From: Sclerotinia nivalis
Lineage: Eukaryota > Ascomycota > Leotiomycetes > Helotiales > Sclerotiniaceae
Reading direction: 5' to 3'
Length of the DNA: 64,000 nucleotides
Assembly: GCA_029531795.1 (NCBI GenBank)
Contig: JAPEIS010000005.1
Coordinates: forward strand, 866,001-930,000
Shown: positions 22,101 to 35,316 of the stretch, one piece after another
How positions within the stretch are numbered: the first letter of the stretch is position 1
Layout of the letters: each line of letters begins with the position of its first letter
Notes under the pieces: model-generated
What the model was told of the DNA's origin: nothing
Databases searched by the model: none
Seen by the model: only the letters and a program-made list of their open reading frames with translations
Position numbers and translations under genes: made by a program

Positions 22101-24032
22101 GTTTGTGGGATCGAGGGGTGGTTTGTTAGAAGATGGAGAGGGAATTTGTTGATGGGATTCTAGAATTCAAGGTTCGGGCGGAAATACCTAAGGCCGGATG
22201 TGGGGCCAAAGTTTGAGTGAGAGTTGAACTTGACTGCAAATTAAACATAATGAATGAATATCACAGATGACATTTAATAAAGTTAGTAGGTACTGGTAGA
22301 GAAAGTTGCTGATGTTGCAAGATAACTTTGATACATTTATACATTATTGTATTGGTCGGAAGCTATCATACGAAGCTTTGAATAAATTCTCCCCAAAAAC
22401 AGAATCTACTTAATGTTTGGATTGACTCCTTGAATATCCATCCCTCGCCTTCCTCCTTTCTTTTTTACCATTTGTGTGCAATGGTTTTAGATTTCTATAG
22501 GATCAAGATTGAAAGCTATCACTGAGATCCTCGAATTTCAAAAACACTATATATTCATCTATGAAGATCTCTTGCAAGGGTAAGATTATATCTTTGTAAT
22601 CTTATTTTCGGATATATATATTTGTTCAAGTGAATATGCCCAACTTATTTGATAATTTATTTCTTTATATAAAGTATAATTGTTTTCAGTCTAAAGTCTT
22701 CTTTTATTATTAGCATTTGTTTGTTTGTATCAATTTTCGTCAATTTTCGAACAAAATCAGAAATAATCATTTCCCAAACATTTCTTATGAGTCTCAAGTG
22801 GACGAGTTTTCAAGTACAAAACAAGTCTCTTTATATATTGAACGGTATAACAATCATCTTTTGGAAATCGGTCTTTGAATATAAATTGAATACAAGTGTA
22901 TTCTATTTTAGATTTTCTCAACCACTATACAATTAATTTGATTAGTTTGATGCCAGCTAGAATAAAGTGTTACAATCTAGCAATTACAAAATCATAGCAA
23001 CAATTAACAATTAGTATATATATATATTTTCACTAAAATATAGATGAATTTAAACAGAGCATATATTAAGATTATAACCAAAACAAAACCCTTCTTATAT
23101 CCTAAGGGCTTTTGTTAATGCCAGGAACATATTGTGATCACTCTTATATAAGATAATTATATAATCATGAGAATGAACATTATATATGAACCCCAATGAT
23201 GTATCACCCAAATATACTATTCAAGGGATAGTTTTGAAGATGGTCTTTTATATTTATTACATCTACCAGTATATATGGTTTTCAAGTCACGGTAATGAAT
23301 TTAAGGTAGCACTTGCTAGGAAGACTCAAAAGACCCTACGTATACCATAACCTCCGTATGTAGCAATTAGACTTCATGATATACTAGCAGTACAGCCAAT
23401 CTTATATATGTTCTCCATGCAAAGTTCTATCATTCAATTGGCCCATCTATAGGCTATGACAGTTGTCTAATGGCATCATAAACTTCATTTTGCGAAGTAA
23501 TGTCCAGTCATCGTATCATATCTTTTTACCTAGTAATACCTATAGAATAGTCCCGAGGCATCTTCCCTTCTTTTCATTCACCACTACAATATACTTGTGA
23601 AATAGGGGTAGGGGCACAATCGAGGAATTCTCTATTCACCAAATCCCTCGGTTGTACATCTTATGTACCGATCTGCTATTCGGTTCAATTAACCCCAGAA
23701 TAGCGAAATTCACTACAGTTTGTGCAAGAAGTGGAATGACTATTCTAGTCTTCAAACAAATTAAACAAAATAATAAATTGCCTAAACAACCAGCAACAAC
23801 TTTCTGACCATAATCAACCTGAATTGTAACAATTACAAAACCCAGCATTGATCAACCCAATCTCTTAAGTGTGCTACCATTATTTCAGAGTCTCGTGGAT
23901 ACGAGGTAGCTGACACACTAGATCTAGTTGCATCGGCGTCCAGATTGAACCACCATTATATCGGCAGACGAAAACTTGGTTACTTCCATGAATTATTAGG
24001 AAAGTGTGTCAAGTGTTTCTCGGCGGCTCGAC
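22101..24032. other. AT-leaning intergenic region
   Basis: 1.9 kb without a supported gene, becoming AT-rich after about 22550. Short ORFs such as 22721-22936 and 23636-23848 have no recognisable features. It may include old unrecognisable repeat sequence. Confidence 0.4.
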
Positions 24033-24725
24033 ATGGAAGATAGTTTCGAAGCACCCAAAGGCTCTCTGTCTCAAAGATCCCCTCTACCACTTCCCAACAA
24101 CCACAGATCAACAGTCCCATCATACAGTCTCCGTTCACCAGCGTCTGATATCCCGATCAATATAAACAACCAACAAACCTCCGTTTCCATCCCTGTTTCT
24201 CTTGATGCTAGAGGCAAGGCATCAAATCCTACAAAAAACACCGTGGCTTCTATGGCTGCTATGACAGGACCCTTGACAGCACATGACGAAGGAGATTCAC
24301 ATTCCACCAATGACAATGCTACGCAACAGACTGCACCTAAATGCAACAACCCTCTCGATCTCAACTTCAAAGAAACAGGTAGTGGCTTTGCCAAAAGCAC
24401 CTCGTCAACGCCTAGCGAGCATAGCTCCGGTTCTGACGCTGCCTTTTACTGTAGTGTAGGCAGTCCCAGCGAGGAGGATGTGTCCAGTACTTCTTTGTGC
24501 CGCACCAGAGAGGCAGAGCCTGCAACGTCTATGCCTGTACGTGTACCTACGTCTGCATCTGCGCCTGATGTTTTTGACGGTAGTGTGGTTGAAGGAGAAG
24601 TTGAAACAAGAGAGAGGAGAGGTATGAAAGTAATAGCTCAACAGACATCAGAGAAAACACCTATGTTTTTAAAGCGGCTGCTTAACCGAAACAAGTCAAA
24701 GAGGGATAGTAAGGGTGGGGTGTAA
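24033..24725 (+). CDS. Hypothetical low-complexity protein
   Basis: 230 residues from ATG 24033 (good context, CGACATGG); the frame is open upstream to 24006 without an ATG. The sequence is rich in Ser, Thr, Pro and Asn and has no transmembrane segment, signal peptide or known domain that I can see. The C-terminus is basic (FLKRLLNRNKSKRDSKGG). Codon use is balanced, unlike the AT-rich flanks, which supports a real gene; the size and composition do not identify it. I do not recognise a family. It stands alone between AT-rich intergenic DNA and the first LINE. Confidence 0.5.
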   Translation: MEDSFEAPKGSLSQRSPLPLPNNHRSTVPSYSLRSPASDIPININNQQTSVSIPVSLDARGKASNPTKNTVASMAAMTGPLTAHDEGDSHSTNDNATQQTAPKCNNPLDLNFKETGSGFAKSTSSTPSEHSSGSDAAFYCSVGSPSEEDVSSTSLCRTREAEPATSMPVRVPTSASAPDVFDGSVVEGEVETRERRGMKVIAQQTSEKTPMFLKRLLNRNKSKRDSKGGV

Positions 24726-25950
24726 TAGCCAATTGATTGGATGTTGTAGACCAGGTGCTAACTGATATCAATTAAAGCTGCCAGGTTCTGCAATTACTAA
24801 CTACATGTATTTAATCATTACCTATTGATTTGTGATAGCCATCATATACTGCGTGAGCTGATATGTACTTGCATTGACTGGAAAGCAAGCTGCGCAATCC
24901 ACAAGTCAACGTGTGTGTAGATTTACCCCTTTGGCATACACTAAACATATCTTACATTAGACTACATGAATTCACACGTTGACTGTTATAGTGGTTACTC
25001 AAGAGAACCTTATACTCCAACTCGAATTGAAACATTCTTAAACTATTACTGATATTCCCTTCTGAAGCCAAAACTTTAGATTTTTGTTGAGATACTACAG
25101 CACTTCAAAGCACTTCAATCTCCGGATTTGAGAATGATCTTAAGAGGCTTTTTTCCTGTCAAAAAGGACAAAGATTAGTAGATTAGTTGAATTTTCTCTA
25201 GATATTGAATTGTCAAATCATCAGATGTTTGCATTTGACCACTAGACATTGGCTTTCTTCCAATCCTAACTAGATAATGATAGATACTTGTGTGTTTTGA
25301 TCGTAGACATCAATGGACACTCGTCCAAAATGATAATAGAAGAATAATTGTTCATGTAAGATGTAAATATAAAATCTGAATGATTAGGTGAAAGCTAATA
25401 ATTTAGTATCAATCTCAATATTGTGTTTCCCAGTATCCTAATAGGAGGGTATAGGTAAGTACTGGATAACTAGTGTCTGGTATTATTGATACAATCAAAC
25501 TTCCAGTCCGTTGATTCTAGACAAGATGGCACCATCAAGAAGTCGACTGTCTGACTTTGCATACTTAATGAGCATCTCTCATCTCAGTATATAAGGAATA
25601 GTTCATTAGACGATTGATTTAAAATTGGATATTGTGAGTTACCATCTAAGATTGAGGATTTTATATACTTAATAATAATCATACTTAATTGATTGATTGA
25701 TTGAATTAACGTCTACACTGAGTCTAAGACTATCTAAGACGGCTAGAAGCTTTATAGGCTCCTAACAAATAACAACTGGTGAAATGCTGGCCATATTAGA
25801 CTATAGCTAATACAATTTGGAGAGATTGAGATAACCTCAATCTACTAATTTTGAATAAGGAAAGTGAAAACTAATCTTGGGGAACAAAGCCCGCTTTACA
25901 AATACTCTCGTATATAATAAAGAAAATAACAAATGAAATATAATATAATT
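24726..25950. other. Intergenic boundary toward AT-rich compartment
   Basis: 1.2 kb without a supported gene. AT content rises steadily toward the LINE. A GATT tetranucleotide run occurs near 25692-25710. I see no further structure. Confidence 0.4.
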
Positions 25951-26464
25951 CGAAATTGAAACGATTTACCCTATATAGAAAAATAAATTGACCAAATTGA
26001 CCAAATTGATCCAATTAATCATTTTCTCCCAATTCACCCTCTTCATCTTTGCTTTCTTGTTCTATATCCTCTTACATCCTAATTAGATACTATAACCTGG
26101 TGACTATTTTTGTTTCCTCGATAAATTCGAAAGTTTTAATGATTCCTGTTTTGATATGAAATAGATATTTTATAATAAATCGGAAAATAGAATTGTTTTT
26201 CTTGAATATTCTTCTTATTGATTTGTATAACAAACAATTGAACAGAAAATGATTAAGAGATTTTCTCTTTCTATATCTACAATTATCATTTGCTGAGATT
26301 CCGAATCGTTGTAAATAGGATTTGAAATATTTATAACCAATTTTAAACTAAAACAAAGCACTAATAAAACTTCTCTTGGTGTTTTCTGGAATTCCGATCT
26401 TTAAGCTAATCTTTTAGAAGTATATTTTCGAATAAACCGAATTAGATAAATAGAGAAGAATATT

Positions 26465-27088
26465 CTATTCTTCGGATTTTATCCTTTTGATATTTATTCC
26501 TAAAAAAGCAAAGCTAGTTTCGTTTGATGATAATCTTTGTTTTGTAACTTCTTTTACCAAAGCATCGGCCAATTCGTTTCCTTCAATGGAGATATATCCT
26601 GGAACCCAATTAAAAAAGATTTCTGCTTTTTTTCTAAAGAGAGTTTCTGTAGCCTTGATTGTTTTAATTTGGCAAATCTGGCCAGAAGCATCAGAAGGTG
26701 TTTTCAATCGATAAAGTCCAGCCTGATTATCCGAATAGATCTTAAATTTTTCGTCTGGTTGAGCTATAGAATTAGTATATTCGATTGCTTTAGTGATTCC
26801 AAGAAGTTCTTTATTGTAAACTAATTGATTTATATCAATATTAATTGTTTCTTTATATAAAGCTTGATCATTAGCTGAAATAACAACGATCCCGATTCCT
26901 ACTCCTATTCCTTTCAAAATTGACGAAGCATCTGTATATATTATAATAGTATTTTTGCTTCTATTTTTGAAGATTAGATTGTAAACGATTGCAACTTCTT
27001 CCTTGAATGCTTTACTGATATTGACTTTATACAGAGTATCTCTTTTCCAAGAAGGAAAATGAAAATGATCGATTTTCTCTAGCATCAA
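26465..27088 (-). pseudogene. LINE-C RNase H domain
   Basis: 207-codon open segment. RNase H acidic residues are Asp53 (IIYTDAS), Glu94 (YNKELLG), Asp120 (KIYSDNQAG) and Asp175 (GNELAD). The usual WVPGH is WVPGY, His to Tyr at residue 165, a C-to-T change of the RIP type. The domain is otherwise well preserved compared with the rest of the element. Confidence 0.85.
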
Positions 27089-27607
27089 AGGATCGAAATC
27101 CTCTTCGATTGAATTTGTGATCTTTTCAAGTTGAATAGGTTTAGATAGTTTTCTTCGAAGAATTATTATCGAATTTTGGTTTTCTTTCTCAACAATTAGT
27201 TTGCGTATAATTATATTGATAGAATAAAAAGATAAGATCTTCAGTAATCTGAAAGCGTATTATCTGATTTCAGCATTTAATCTAATTTCCGGGGGATACA
27301 AAATAGCTTCCACTTTTATTGGTTTTATTAATAAAGTTTTGAAAACTTCTAGAATCTTACAAAGAGCAAGATTCTGTAAAAGTTGAAGAGTCTTTTTGAA
27401 TAAAACTTGACCTTTCCATTATATGATTAATCCATAATCAGCTATACTTGTAAAATATGCTATATAAAACTATTGTAATGCTTTAAAACTCAACTTTTTC
27501 TTTGTATTAGCTAATCTGGTTATTCGATAGAATAAAGCTTTAACTTGAATTACTCGAATAGTAATATATTGTTTGAAATTGAAGCCGGGATCAAATCATA
27601 TTCCTAA

Positions 27608-28403
27608 TTATCTGATCAATAATGAAGATTGTACAATCTCAGAATTTGGGAGTTTGATTGAAGTATCTTTAGTATATTTAAAAGTAAAGAAATATATTAA
27701 TTCTATCTTTGCTAAATCGAATTGGATAATGTTTTTCTTATTGAAAATATAAATTTGTTTGATTGCTCTTTCGAGGGAAAATATATTCTTTTTCCAATTT
27801 GTAGAGTAAATAATCAAAGCTATATCATCAATATACAAAAAATATTCAACCGAATTCGATTAGAAAAGATCTCGAATATAAATTAAGAAAAGGATTGGTG
27901 AAATAGGATTTCTTTGAGGGATTCCGGTATTGATTGATTTAAAAACTTCGGTCTGATTATCGAACGAAAGTTTGAGTAATCTTTTTTTCCAAAAAGAACA
28001 AGATCTATACGATAAGATTAATTGGAAGATTGAGGTTCTTATAGATATCTAATAATCGATTTTTGGATATATAATCAAAGGTTCCTTTGATATTTAAAAA
28101 AAGAGCTAAAGTTTTCTTTTTATTTCTTGAATTCTTTTCGATTTCAATAATAAACAGGATTGTTATATCGATAACTGATTTCTTTTATCTTCTATTCATT
28201 TGAAAATGATAAAATAATTTTGTTGTTTCAGCAAGGTAACTAAACCTTTGAGTTAATATCCCTTCATTTATTTTGCTTAAACAATTCAAAAGAGTAATAA
28301 CTCTATATACTTTTGAAATAGAATAATCTAATTTCGAAGGTTTTTTGAATATAGCTCCAATAACTTGTTTCCAACAAGAAAGATGATAACCGAGATTAAT
28401 CAA
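27608..28403 (-). pseudogene. LINE-C reverse transcriptase remnant
   Basis: Two open segments separated by stops. 28403-28185 has WKQVIGAIFKKPSK and VYRVITLLNCLSKINE, matching the LINE RT block with CWKxA..PKPGK and YRPISLL. 27838-27608 has YIDDIALI, the catalytic YxDD box, with both Asp intact (27829-27824). Stops and AT-rich codons between show it is inactive. Confidence 0.85.
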
Positions 28404-29249
28404 ATTATTGAAAAAAGTAAAAAAAGCTTTTAAAATCGCTTTATAAACTTAAATAATAATCTCCTGAATAATTCCATTTGGACCAAAAGTCTTTCCTTTG
28501 ATTTTAGCCGAATAGGCATTGAGAAATTCATTTTTAATGAGATCAGGCTATTCCTATTTTTTTGATTGTTTATACCCTTCCCATTCAGGTATAATTGTAT
28601 ATAAAGGGGAAAAGAAAAGGATAGATTTAAAAACCGAATATTTTCCTTTAAATGAATTTTCAAACTGAAAGGGGCTAGATTGGATATTCGGGATCCTTTT
28701 GGTTCGAAGATCTTTTGTATATGATATTACTTTAAAAATCGTTTAAGTATCCTTTTTTTCAAGGAATTCATTCCAATGATTCTTTTTTGTTATTTTAATA
28801 ATTTGAAAGTAATGATTCCTTGTTAATTAATAGATTTTCTTGAACATATCGTTTTCAGAGTATCGTTTAATATTCTTATATACTGATGAGAATTGTTTAC
28901 GAAGGACTTTCAATTCTGGAGACCATTAAAGCTTTGCTTTTTTGGTCGATTTGGATCTAGGTATACTAGCGTTTGCTGAATTGATAATAATTCGAGTGAA
29001 TTCTATTACAGTTTTATTTAGTATTTATATATGCAGGTTTTTGTTAAAAAGAGAATCAAAAGAATCGGATTCTAAAATGAGAAAATTAAGATATTCGTTT
29101 GAGTTGAGGATTATTGATGTAGTTATTTCAATTTCGAAGGTTAATGCAAATTTGTTTCAATCCACTAGTTTTATATTGAACTTTGTTAATAGAGCAATAT
29201 TCATAGTATAAGATGAAATACCTTTCATTTCAAATAGAATCCCTAAATG

Positions 29250-29960
29250 ATTTGAATCAAGATCAAAAAGAATTTGCTAATTAATAATATTGGAAGATAT
29301 TGTTTCGGTAGTTAATGTAAGATTTAAAACATTTGGATTTGTTATATTAGTTTGATAGAAAGTATTAATCCTTGGTTCATTGAGAAGGGTAAAATTTTGG
29401 TCTTCGAACTATTCGGCTAATTGATCAGCATTCGAGCTTTTGTTTGAAAAAGGGTCCTATCAAGGATGATGAGAGTTGAAATCCCTTATAAGAATAGTAT
29501 GATGAAAGAGAGGAGTATTGAAAAGGTATCTTTCGATAGTATAATCTTTCTTTTTAGCTTGATCAATTTCGTTGTATATATTGAATAATTAAATCGTATG
29601 ATTTCTCTAAATAATATTAATAATTTGAATATCTGTATCTTTAGGAGAGTTGGGGGTTAGGGCTACTAATGGTTTGAATCCTTTCGAGATGTAGGTTATT
29701 ATATAGGGATGAAAATTCGAAGGATAATTTGGAAGAAGTTAGGAAAAGCTAGAATAAATAATCGATCTAGTTAAGGAATAATCTTTCTCAGGGTTTGAAA
29801 GAATCCAAGGTTCTTGAATGATTATAAAATCGATATCGAATTCTAAGGCAAATTGAAGAGCATTTTTGGTAATTTGAAGGCTTTTGTTTAAATTGATTTG
29901 AAGAATGCGAATATTATTGTATAATATTAATTGGATTTCCGAACGGTTGTTTAATATATT
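29250..29960 (-). pseudogene. LINE-C APE-type endonuclease remnant
   Basis: Minus-strand frame begins NIRILQINLNKSLQ and continues to IIIQEPWI, the N-terminal signature of LINE endonucleases with the catalytic Glu. Further on, RDFNSHHP is followed by two adjacent stops (29462-29457) exactly where the family has Trp-Trp before DPF. Both changes are TGG to TGA or TAG. Confidence 0.85.
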
Positions 29961-30046
29961 TCGTATACTTTAGAATTAGCTTTATACTCTTCTTTGCAAT
30001 TAATGTATTTGATTACTAAATGCTAATAAGATTTGTTTTTAGCTTA

Positions 30047-31360
30047 ACAAATTAAATAAAAATGATTAGCTATAGTATGATTATTACTACAAAGTCCACA
30101 AACTGAAGATTTTTTGCAATATAATTCGTTATAATTAAATCCTTAATATTTATTGTATTAAGAGAAAGAAATGGAAGGATAGAATCTTTCAATTTTAATA
30201 CTAATATCAACGATATATAATCTTTTTCGAATAATTAATTCTGTTTCCTTTTGTATAACAAATACAATCACAATTGTTCCTTTTTGTTGATTAGCTTTTT
30301 TAAAAGCATTAATAAACCAATAAAGGGTACTTATTATAATAAACCCTGAATTGAAGGTTTTAATTTCGTCTTTAATTAAGTTTATTCCTTTTAAATCAGA
30401 GAATTCTTTGATTAGGATCTTGTGTATAATCATTTTGTATTATAATTTGTCGATTTGAAATCTTTCTGATTCGAGGATACAATTCCAGATTTCTTTTTTT
30501 TCTATAAGGAATTGTATATTGAAAAGGTTATTAATGATTAGAATAATATTGTTGCTTTTAATTGTAATAATAACCGAAATAATTGATCCGTTGATATCAG
30601 TCTTTTTGAAGACTTCATTGATCTTGTTTCTTATATATAATAATATAAAAAAATTGAATTGATGAAAAAATGGATTAATAAAGATTAATCGTTTGTTAAG
30701 AATATCATTTTTTTGTTTTATATACTTTTGTTTTGTAGAGTTCCCTTTGGAAACTACTTTCCATTCCCTTATTGATTTGATAACAATAGTATAACTTGCT
30801 TTATCAATTAATGAAATATTTGTTGAAGGAGTAATTGATTGATTAAGAAGATTGAAAAGATGATTGGCTTGATTTTCAATCCTTTTGGTAGCTTTTTCGA
30901 AATAGAAGATTTATAATATAATGATATTCGAAGCTTTTATCAATTTTCCTTTTTCGAGATATTCATAAAATATTTCGATTAGATTTAGGATCTTCGATTG
31001 TTCTTCGATTTCCTTTTCCAAAGAAACAACTAAAATAAAAAAATCTCTAACTTTTTGAATAACTTTTTTTGGCCTTATAGGATTAGATCCTGATTGACTA
31101 AATTACTATCTTCGTTTGTTATTGATTTAGAGTAATGAAAAATTAATAGATAATTTGAAAGGATCATTAAAACTAAGAATATTATATTGAACTTGAAAAT
31201 TAAAGGATTGGAAAGAGGTTAAACTAAAAAGAATAAATAAAGAATTGTTGAGGCTTTCCTTATAAAGAAATAATGCAATCTCCTTTTGAATTGGAATATC
31301 TAAAATAACTCTTGGAAAACTGGATAGGATAATATCGATTATAATAGTCTCTTCGTTCAT
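30047..31360 (-). pseudogene. LINE-C ORF1 (gag-like) remnant
   Basis: Degenerate minus-strand region upstream of the endonuclease. Near its 3' end (30100-30047) it encodes CGLCSNNH followed by TIANHFYLIC, a zinc-knuckle-like pattern as found at the end of ORF1 in Tad-type elements. The rest has only short open pieces. The assignment rests on position and the knuckle. Confidence 0.55.
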
Positions 31361-31599
31361 AATGAAAAGATAGAGAATCTTCGATTTTGATACAATTTTT
31401 TATATATATTTCGTATTTTTGTACAGCAACGATAATATCACAACAATTACTGGTTCAATTTCTTTGGGGACAATTATATTCAATTTGGATTGGTTTGTTT
31501 AGTCAATATAAGGTATAAAAAGGGCGTATTTCGAAGAATTATTTTTCTTCAAAATTTGTTGTGTGTGTATAATCATACTTATTAAGTAGCAATAGACAA

Positions 31600-32298
31600 C
31601 ATTTTCCTCTAAGTTCAGATCTATCTTGATCATTTACTAGTTAGCTATACACAAAAGCTGTTACTAAAGAAAAGATCATTTGGATCATTAATAGGATATA
31701 GATATAAGTAATTCCTTTTCGTTGTACCATTTCTTGGCCAGCTACAATCTGAAATTTCTGGAAATGATTAAACATTTTTCTATATTACGAATATATTTTG
31801 GGAGAGACTGAGTAAAAGGGAAATTGAGGAGATTCCAAAAAGAGGAAGAACCGGCAAGCCATCAATCTTCAAAGATATTGTTTAAATAATCTCATGCATT
31901 TGGGGGGCCTCGAGATGGCATGAGACCAATATTTAACCCAATCGGAGATTGTGTTAACAATAGTCAAAGTATCATAGAGGACGAAATTAGGGTAGAATCA
32001 TTCCCTCCATAAATCTTTACGCAATAAAGCCGCCCTTATATGTGTCTTGGTTTATGTAAGCATGCGCAACTCTGTACATGAGCAATCGATTGACCCAATT
32101 AATCGTACTAGAATTAGTTAAGTTGTGGATATTTGGCCCGGCAGAGTAACACCACCAAACTCGCAAAATTGCCAAACGTGTCACATTTCATCACCATCAC
32201 ACATAAAAGAAAATGAAACTCCGTTTTATCCTACTAGATGTAGAATCCGAATGTTAAGACCCCCCGATGTAATCATAACCTCAATTATGAACGGCATT
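31600..32298. other. Intergenic boundary from LINE-C to gene space
   Basis: About 0.7 kb in which base composition returns to balanced. The stretch nearest 32299 should hold the 3' UTR of the SnoaL-like gene. No other feature seen. Confidence 0.4.
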
Positions 32299-32769
32299 CT
32301 AGGCGGAGAGAGCATCGACCCAAATCTCCCAATGTCCGATCTTTCCATCCTCATCGAATTCGCTCAATCGGTATGTGAACTGCTCATCCCATCCTTTGCC
32401 TGTCTTCAAACTCCTGAAAGTTGCACTTCCAACAACACTGACAACACCTTTCTTGCCATTAACCTCGCAAGTCTCATCGACGATAAAAGACTTGGGTGAA
32501 GGAAATGTGGTCGGCGAGGACTCGAACTTAAGGGATTTGGATAAGAAACTGAAGTAATCGTCGCATGTCTGACTGCTGGAGGACTCGGATTTACGACTTG
32601 AAAATGTTTTACTTAAGAATGGGAGTTCTGAACTTTCAGGACCATGCTCTGTGATCCGGGGTTCTGATGCGAAATGTCCAGACAAGATAATACCAGGCGA
32701 AAGTCCATCAACAAAAGCCTGACAGAATGCAACTGCTTCTGCTCGCATCTCCTCTTTGCTTGGAGACAT
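32299..32769 (-). CDS. SnoaL-like (NTF2-fold) protein
   Basis: 156 residues, intron-free, start MSPSKEEMRAEA. The pattern is a helical N-terminus (AVAFCQAFVDG), a middle with ITEHGPE and a C-terminal beta-sheet half (FIVDETCEVNGKKGVVSVVG, then EQFTYRLSEFDEDGKIGHWE and IWVDALSA). This matches the small single-domain SnoaL-like/NTF2 proteins common in ascomycetes, usually of unknown substrate. Length is as expected. Balanced codon use and a clean full-length frame support it as functional even though it sits between repeat blocks. Neighbours do not indicate a pathway. Confidence 0.72.
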   Translation of the reverse strand: MSPSKEEMRAEAVAFCQAFVDGLSPGIILSGHFASEPRITEHGPESSELPFLSKTFSSRKSESSSSQTCDDYFSFLSKSLKFESSPTTFPSPKSFIVDETCEVNGKKGVVSVVGSATFRSLKTGKGWDEQFTYRLSEFDEDGKIGHWEIWVDALSA

Positions 32770-33405
32770 GGCCGATTCTATGTATTGAACTTTGTCAGTG
32801 ATAGGATGTCCATCTGATATCTCTCATTGGAGTTTGTAAAATGAATGGATAAACGTTTGTAGTGAAGCTAGCCCTGTCTGCTGGCTTGATGCAACCATAG
32901 GATTAGTTTTGAAGCAGTCACCACGTAAAGAAAAAAAGTGAAGCAATGAAGCAATCTTTCTTGGGTTCTTTCAAATATCTTGTTGGTGGCACATTACTGC
33001 TGGCATGGCCAAGGATGGAAAGAAGGAAGTTCCCCGCGTTGGGTCGGTGACAACTATGCAAATACGAATGCCGAGGTAACATTCGCCACAATGAAATGAT
33101 GGGAAGCTGGAGTTAAGACGATCGCTGCAAACGTAAAGTCACGCAATTGCTCCCAACGTCGATCAATCACACTCGAAGGCTGCGATACTTTACGTTGTTG
33201 AACACACAAGTCATTTTTCAGTGAGTATGGAATCAGTGTTGGAATAAGTATCATGTATATCTTTAGGAAACATGGCATCATCGTGACAATATTCAAAGGT
33301 GATGCAGAGGATTAGTAAAGCATACCAGCAAAGGGTTGCAGTATTGTATCATCTATTAATGGCCTCCACGGCAGTTACCCCTCGGGGGGTCAGCAGAGTG
33401 GAAAT

Positions 33406-33464
33406 TAAAGCACCAGAATATAAAGCACTAGAATATAAAGCATCAGAATGTAAAGCACTAGAAG
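33406..33464. repeat. Four 15-nt tandem repeats
   Basis: Four near-identical units of the form TAAAGCACTAGAATA at 33406-33420, 33421-33435, 33436-33450 and 33451-33464. Seen directly. Confidence 0.95.
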
Positions 33465-34212
33465 ATTGGAAGTATTTCCTTTCTTCCTACTCGTGTTTCC
33501 CTTCTAGAAGAAAAGAAGAAAAGCTGGGATTCAAGCAGAAATGCAGAAATACCCCTCAGTACACCACGTGATTTTTCATTAATCTCAAATCCATACGCGT
33601 AGATGTTTGACATCTAATACTATATTTGTATTAGGTATAAAGTAAAGAAGTAAAGAAGCAAAGAGAATTATCTATGGAACTTTGAAGGGTCACACAATTA
33701 CTTCAATAGACAATAATCATATCCATCTTTGGATTCTATACTTTTCCAAGGCAATTCGCCACCTTTTATTCACTAATGTAAATAAGTAATTACAACACAT
33801 CATCCAAGGTTTTCTTATTTTTACGCCCGGCTTCAATATAAATAAGGTACAAAAAGACTGTTAATACCTCTATTATTATTATTTCATGAATAAGGCAGGG
33901 CAGTAATGCATTTGATTGGGTTTCATTAACGAACGCGTTTATGCCCAACCAGCCATTCGGTAATAGATACATACAGAATCAAGGTATGTTATTCCATTTG
34001 TATCAAAAGCAGAATGCGGCCGGCATATTGTGTAAATAACACAGCGTCTACTAGTTCAATCAATTGAATCAATTCATTACTTACTATGCACTCAAATCAA
34101 TCATTCTGTTCATTCGTCAGTCAACCTTCTAGCATTATACTATACCTCCTTAAATTGTAATAGACGCCCTGTCACCGCCCGGAGATCTATTCTTCTCCGT
34201 GCATACTAGGTA

Positions 34213-34302
34213 GGTATATATACACACACACATATACATATTATATATATACAAGTACATACATTACATACATTACATACACACATACATACACACATAC
34301 CC
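34213..34302. repeat. TA/CA and TACA microsatellite
   Basis: A run of TATA, CACA and ACATACATT units. The antisense frame gives a spurious Cys/Val-rich peptide, which is rejected. Confidence 0.85.
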
Positions 34303-35316
34303 AGGACTTTCCTTGTCCCATTTCCCACCCACTCTCCGAACTCCCCATACTTTTTCATGCCTTTCTGTAATTTGTGGCGCTTGCCACGCTTGATATTCGC
34401 ATTGTAACTGGCCATTGGATTGGTTCTTACCTGGCCTGGGAAGTATTTGCTACTTACTATTTAGTATTTACCTTACTATATCGTCAGATTCGTCACACCT
34501 TGTTCGAGATCAGAATAAGGATATAAAATTGCCCAATGATGCCTGATGCAGTCACCAGAATTATACCGAACAGCACAGCCAGCTACATCCCACTGGCTTG
34601 TCGCATCGCATTTCGTTTGGTGATGCAGCATTTGCGGAAAGAGAATGAGCGACGACGATCCCTAAACACCGAGTAACTTTGTTTTGAGAGCACATCCTTA
34701 CCAACTCCTTTACAATGCACTTCTCTCGGGCAAAACCCCGAATTTCACTTAGAATCTGGGAGACGGGAGATTTACACACATTCGACATTCAAGATTGTTG
34801 GGAGCACAAGAATCCCCAATTCAGTTCAAATGGTTGTCCATCATGAGTCAAAGCTCCTTGACATTTCCCTTGATTGCCCTATCGGGGCTTGAGGGGTCCA
34901 GGCCAGAGTTTAATGTTTAATGTATCAAATATATACGGTATAGCTTCGAGTGAGCTTCATTTGTGTAGTCAATGAATTGTCTATATAATAATTGAGTCCC
35001 TCCTCTTTTTATTTTTCTATCAGACAATCAGACAGACAGCATAAAAGCTTTGTTGTTTCGAAAATTATAAAAACCCTTGGATCACCTGGCATACTCACCG
35101 CCCCTGTTCCTGGATCTGGATATCCTTGCTGGACCCATTATTTTAATCGTGGACATTCGATCTATAATACCTATATTGGAGCCATTTTGCGTTTAATTGT
35201 CATCCGACGGAGAAGGACTTGTCTCTACACTCATCTCATTTCTTTTCCCTATTGTATTGTACAAGTATCAAGTTTCCTCTTGACTTTAGATTCGGATTTG
35301 AACTTGAAATCTCAAA

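Larger units (their letters stand above)
25950..31600 (-). mobile_element. RIP-degraded LINE (non-LTR retrotransposon), minus strand, called LINE-C here
   Basis: Reading the minus strand gives, in 5'-3' order, an ORF1 zone with a zinc-knuckle-like motif (about 31360-30047), an APE-type endonuclease (about 29960-29250), reverse transcriptase (about 28400-27600) and RNase H (27088-26465). This order is that of Tad-type fungal LINEs. The whole element is extremely AT-rich and broken by stops; several stops sit exactly where the family has Trp. Ends are approximate because I could not find a clean target-site duplication or poly(A) tail. Confidence 0.85.
32770..35316. other. Intergenic region with microsatellites
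   Basis: 2.5 kb between the divergent SnoaL-like gene and the gene at 35317. It holds a 15-nt minisatellite (33406-33464) and a CA/TACA microsatellite (about 34213-34302). Short ORFs such as 33299-33571 and 34561-34788 are not supported. A pyrimidine-rich leader-like region lies near 35000-35280. Confidence 0.45.

Noticed and set aside
34206..34415. Cys/Val-rich minus-strand peptide
   Set aside because: Produced by the CA/TACA microsatellite.
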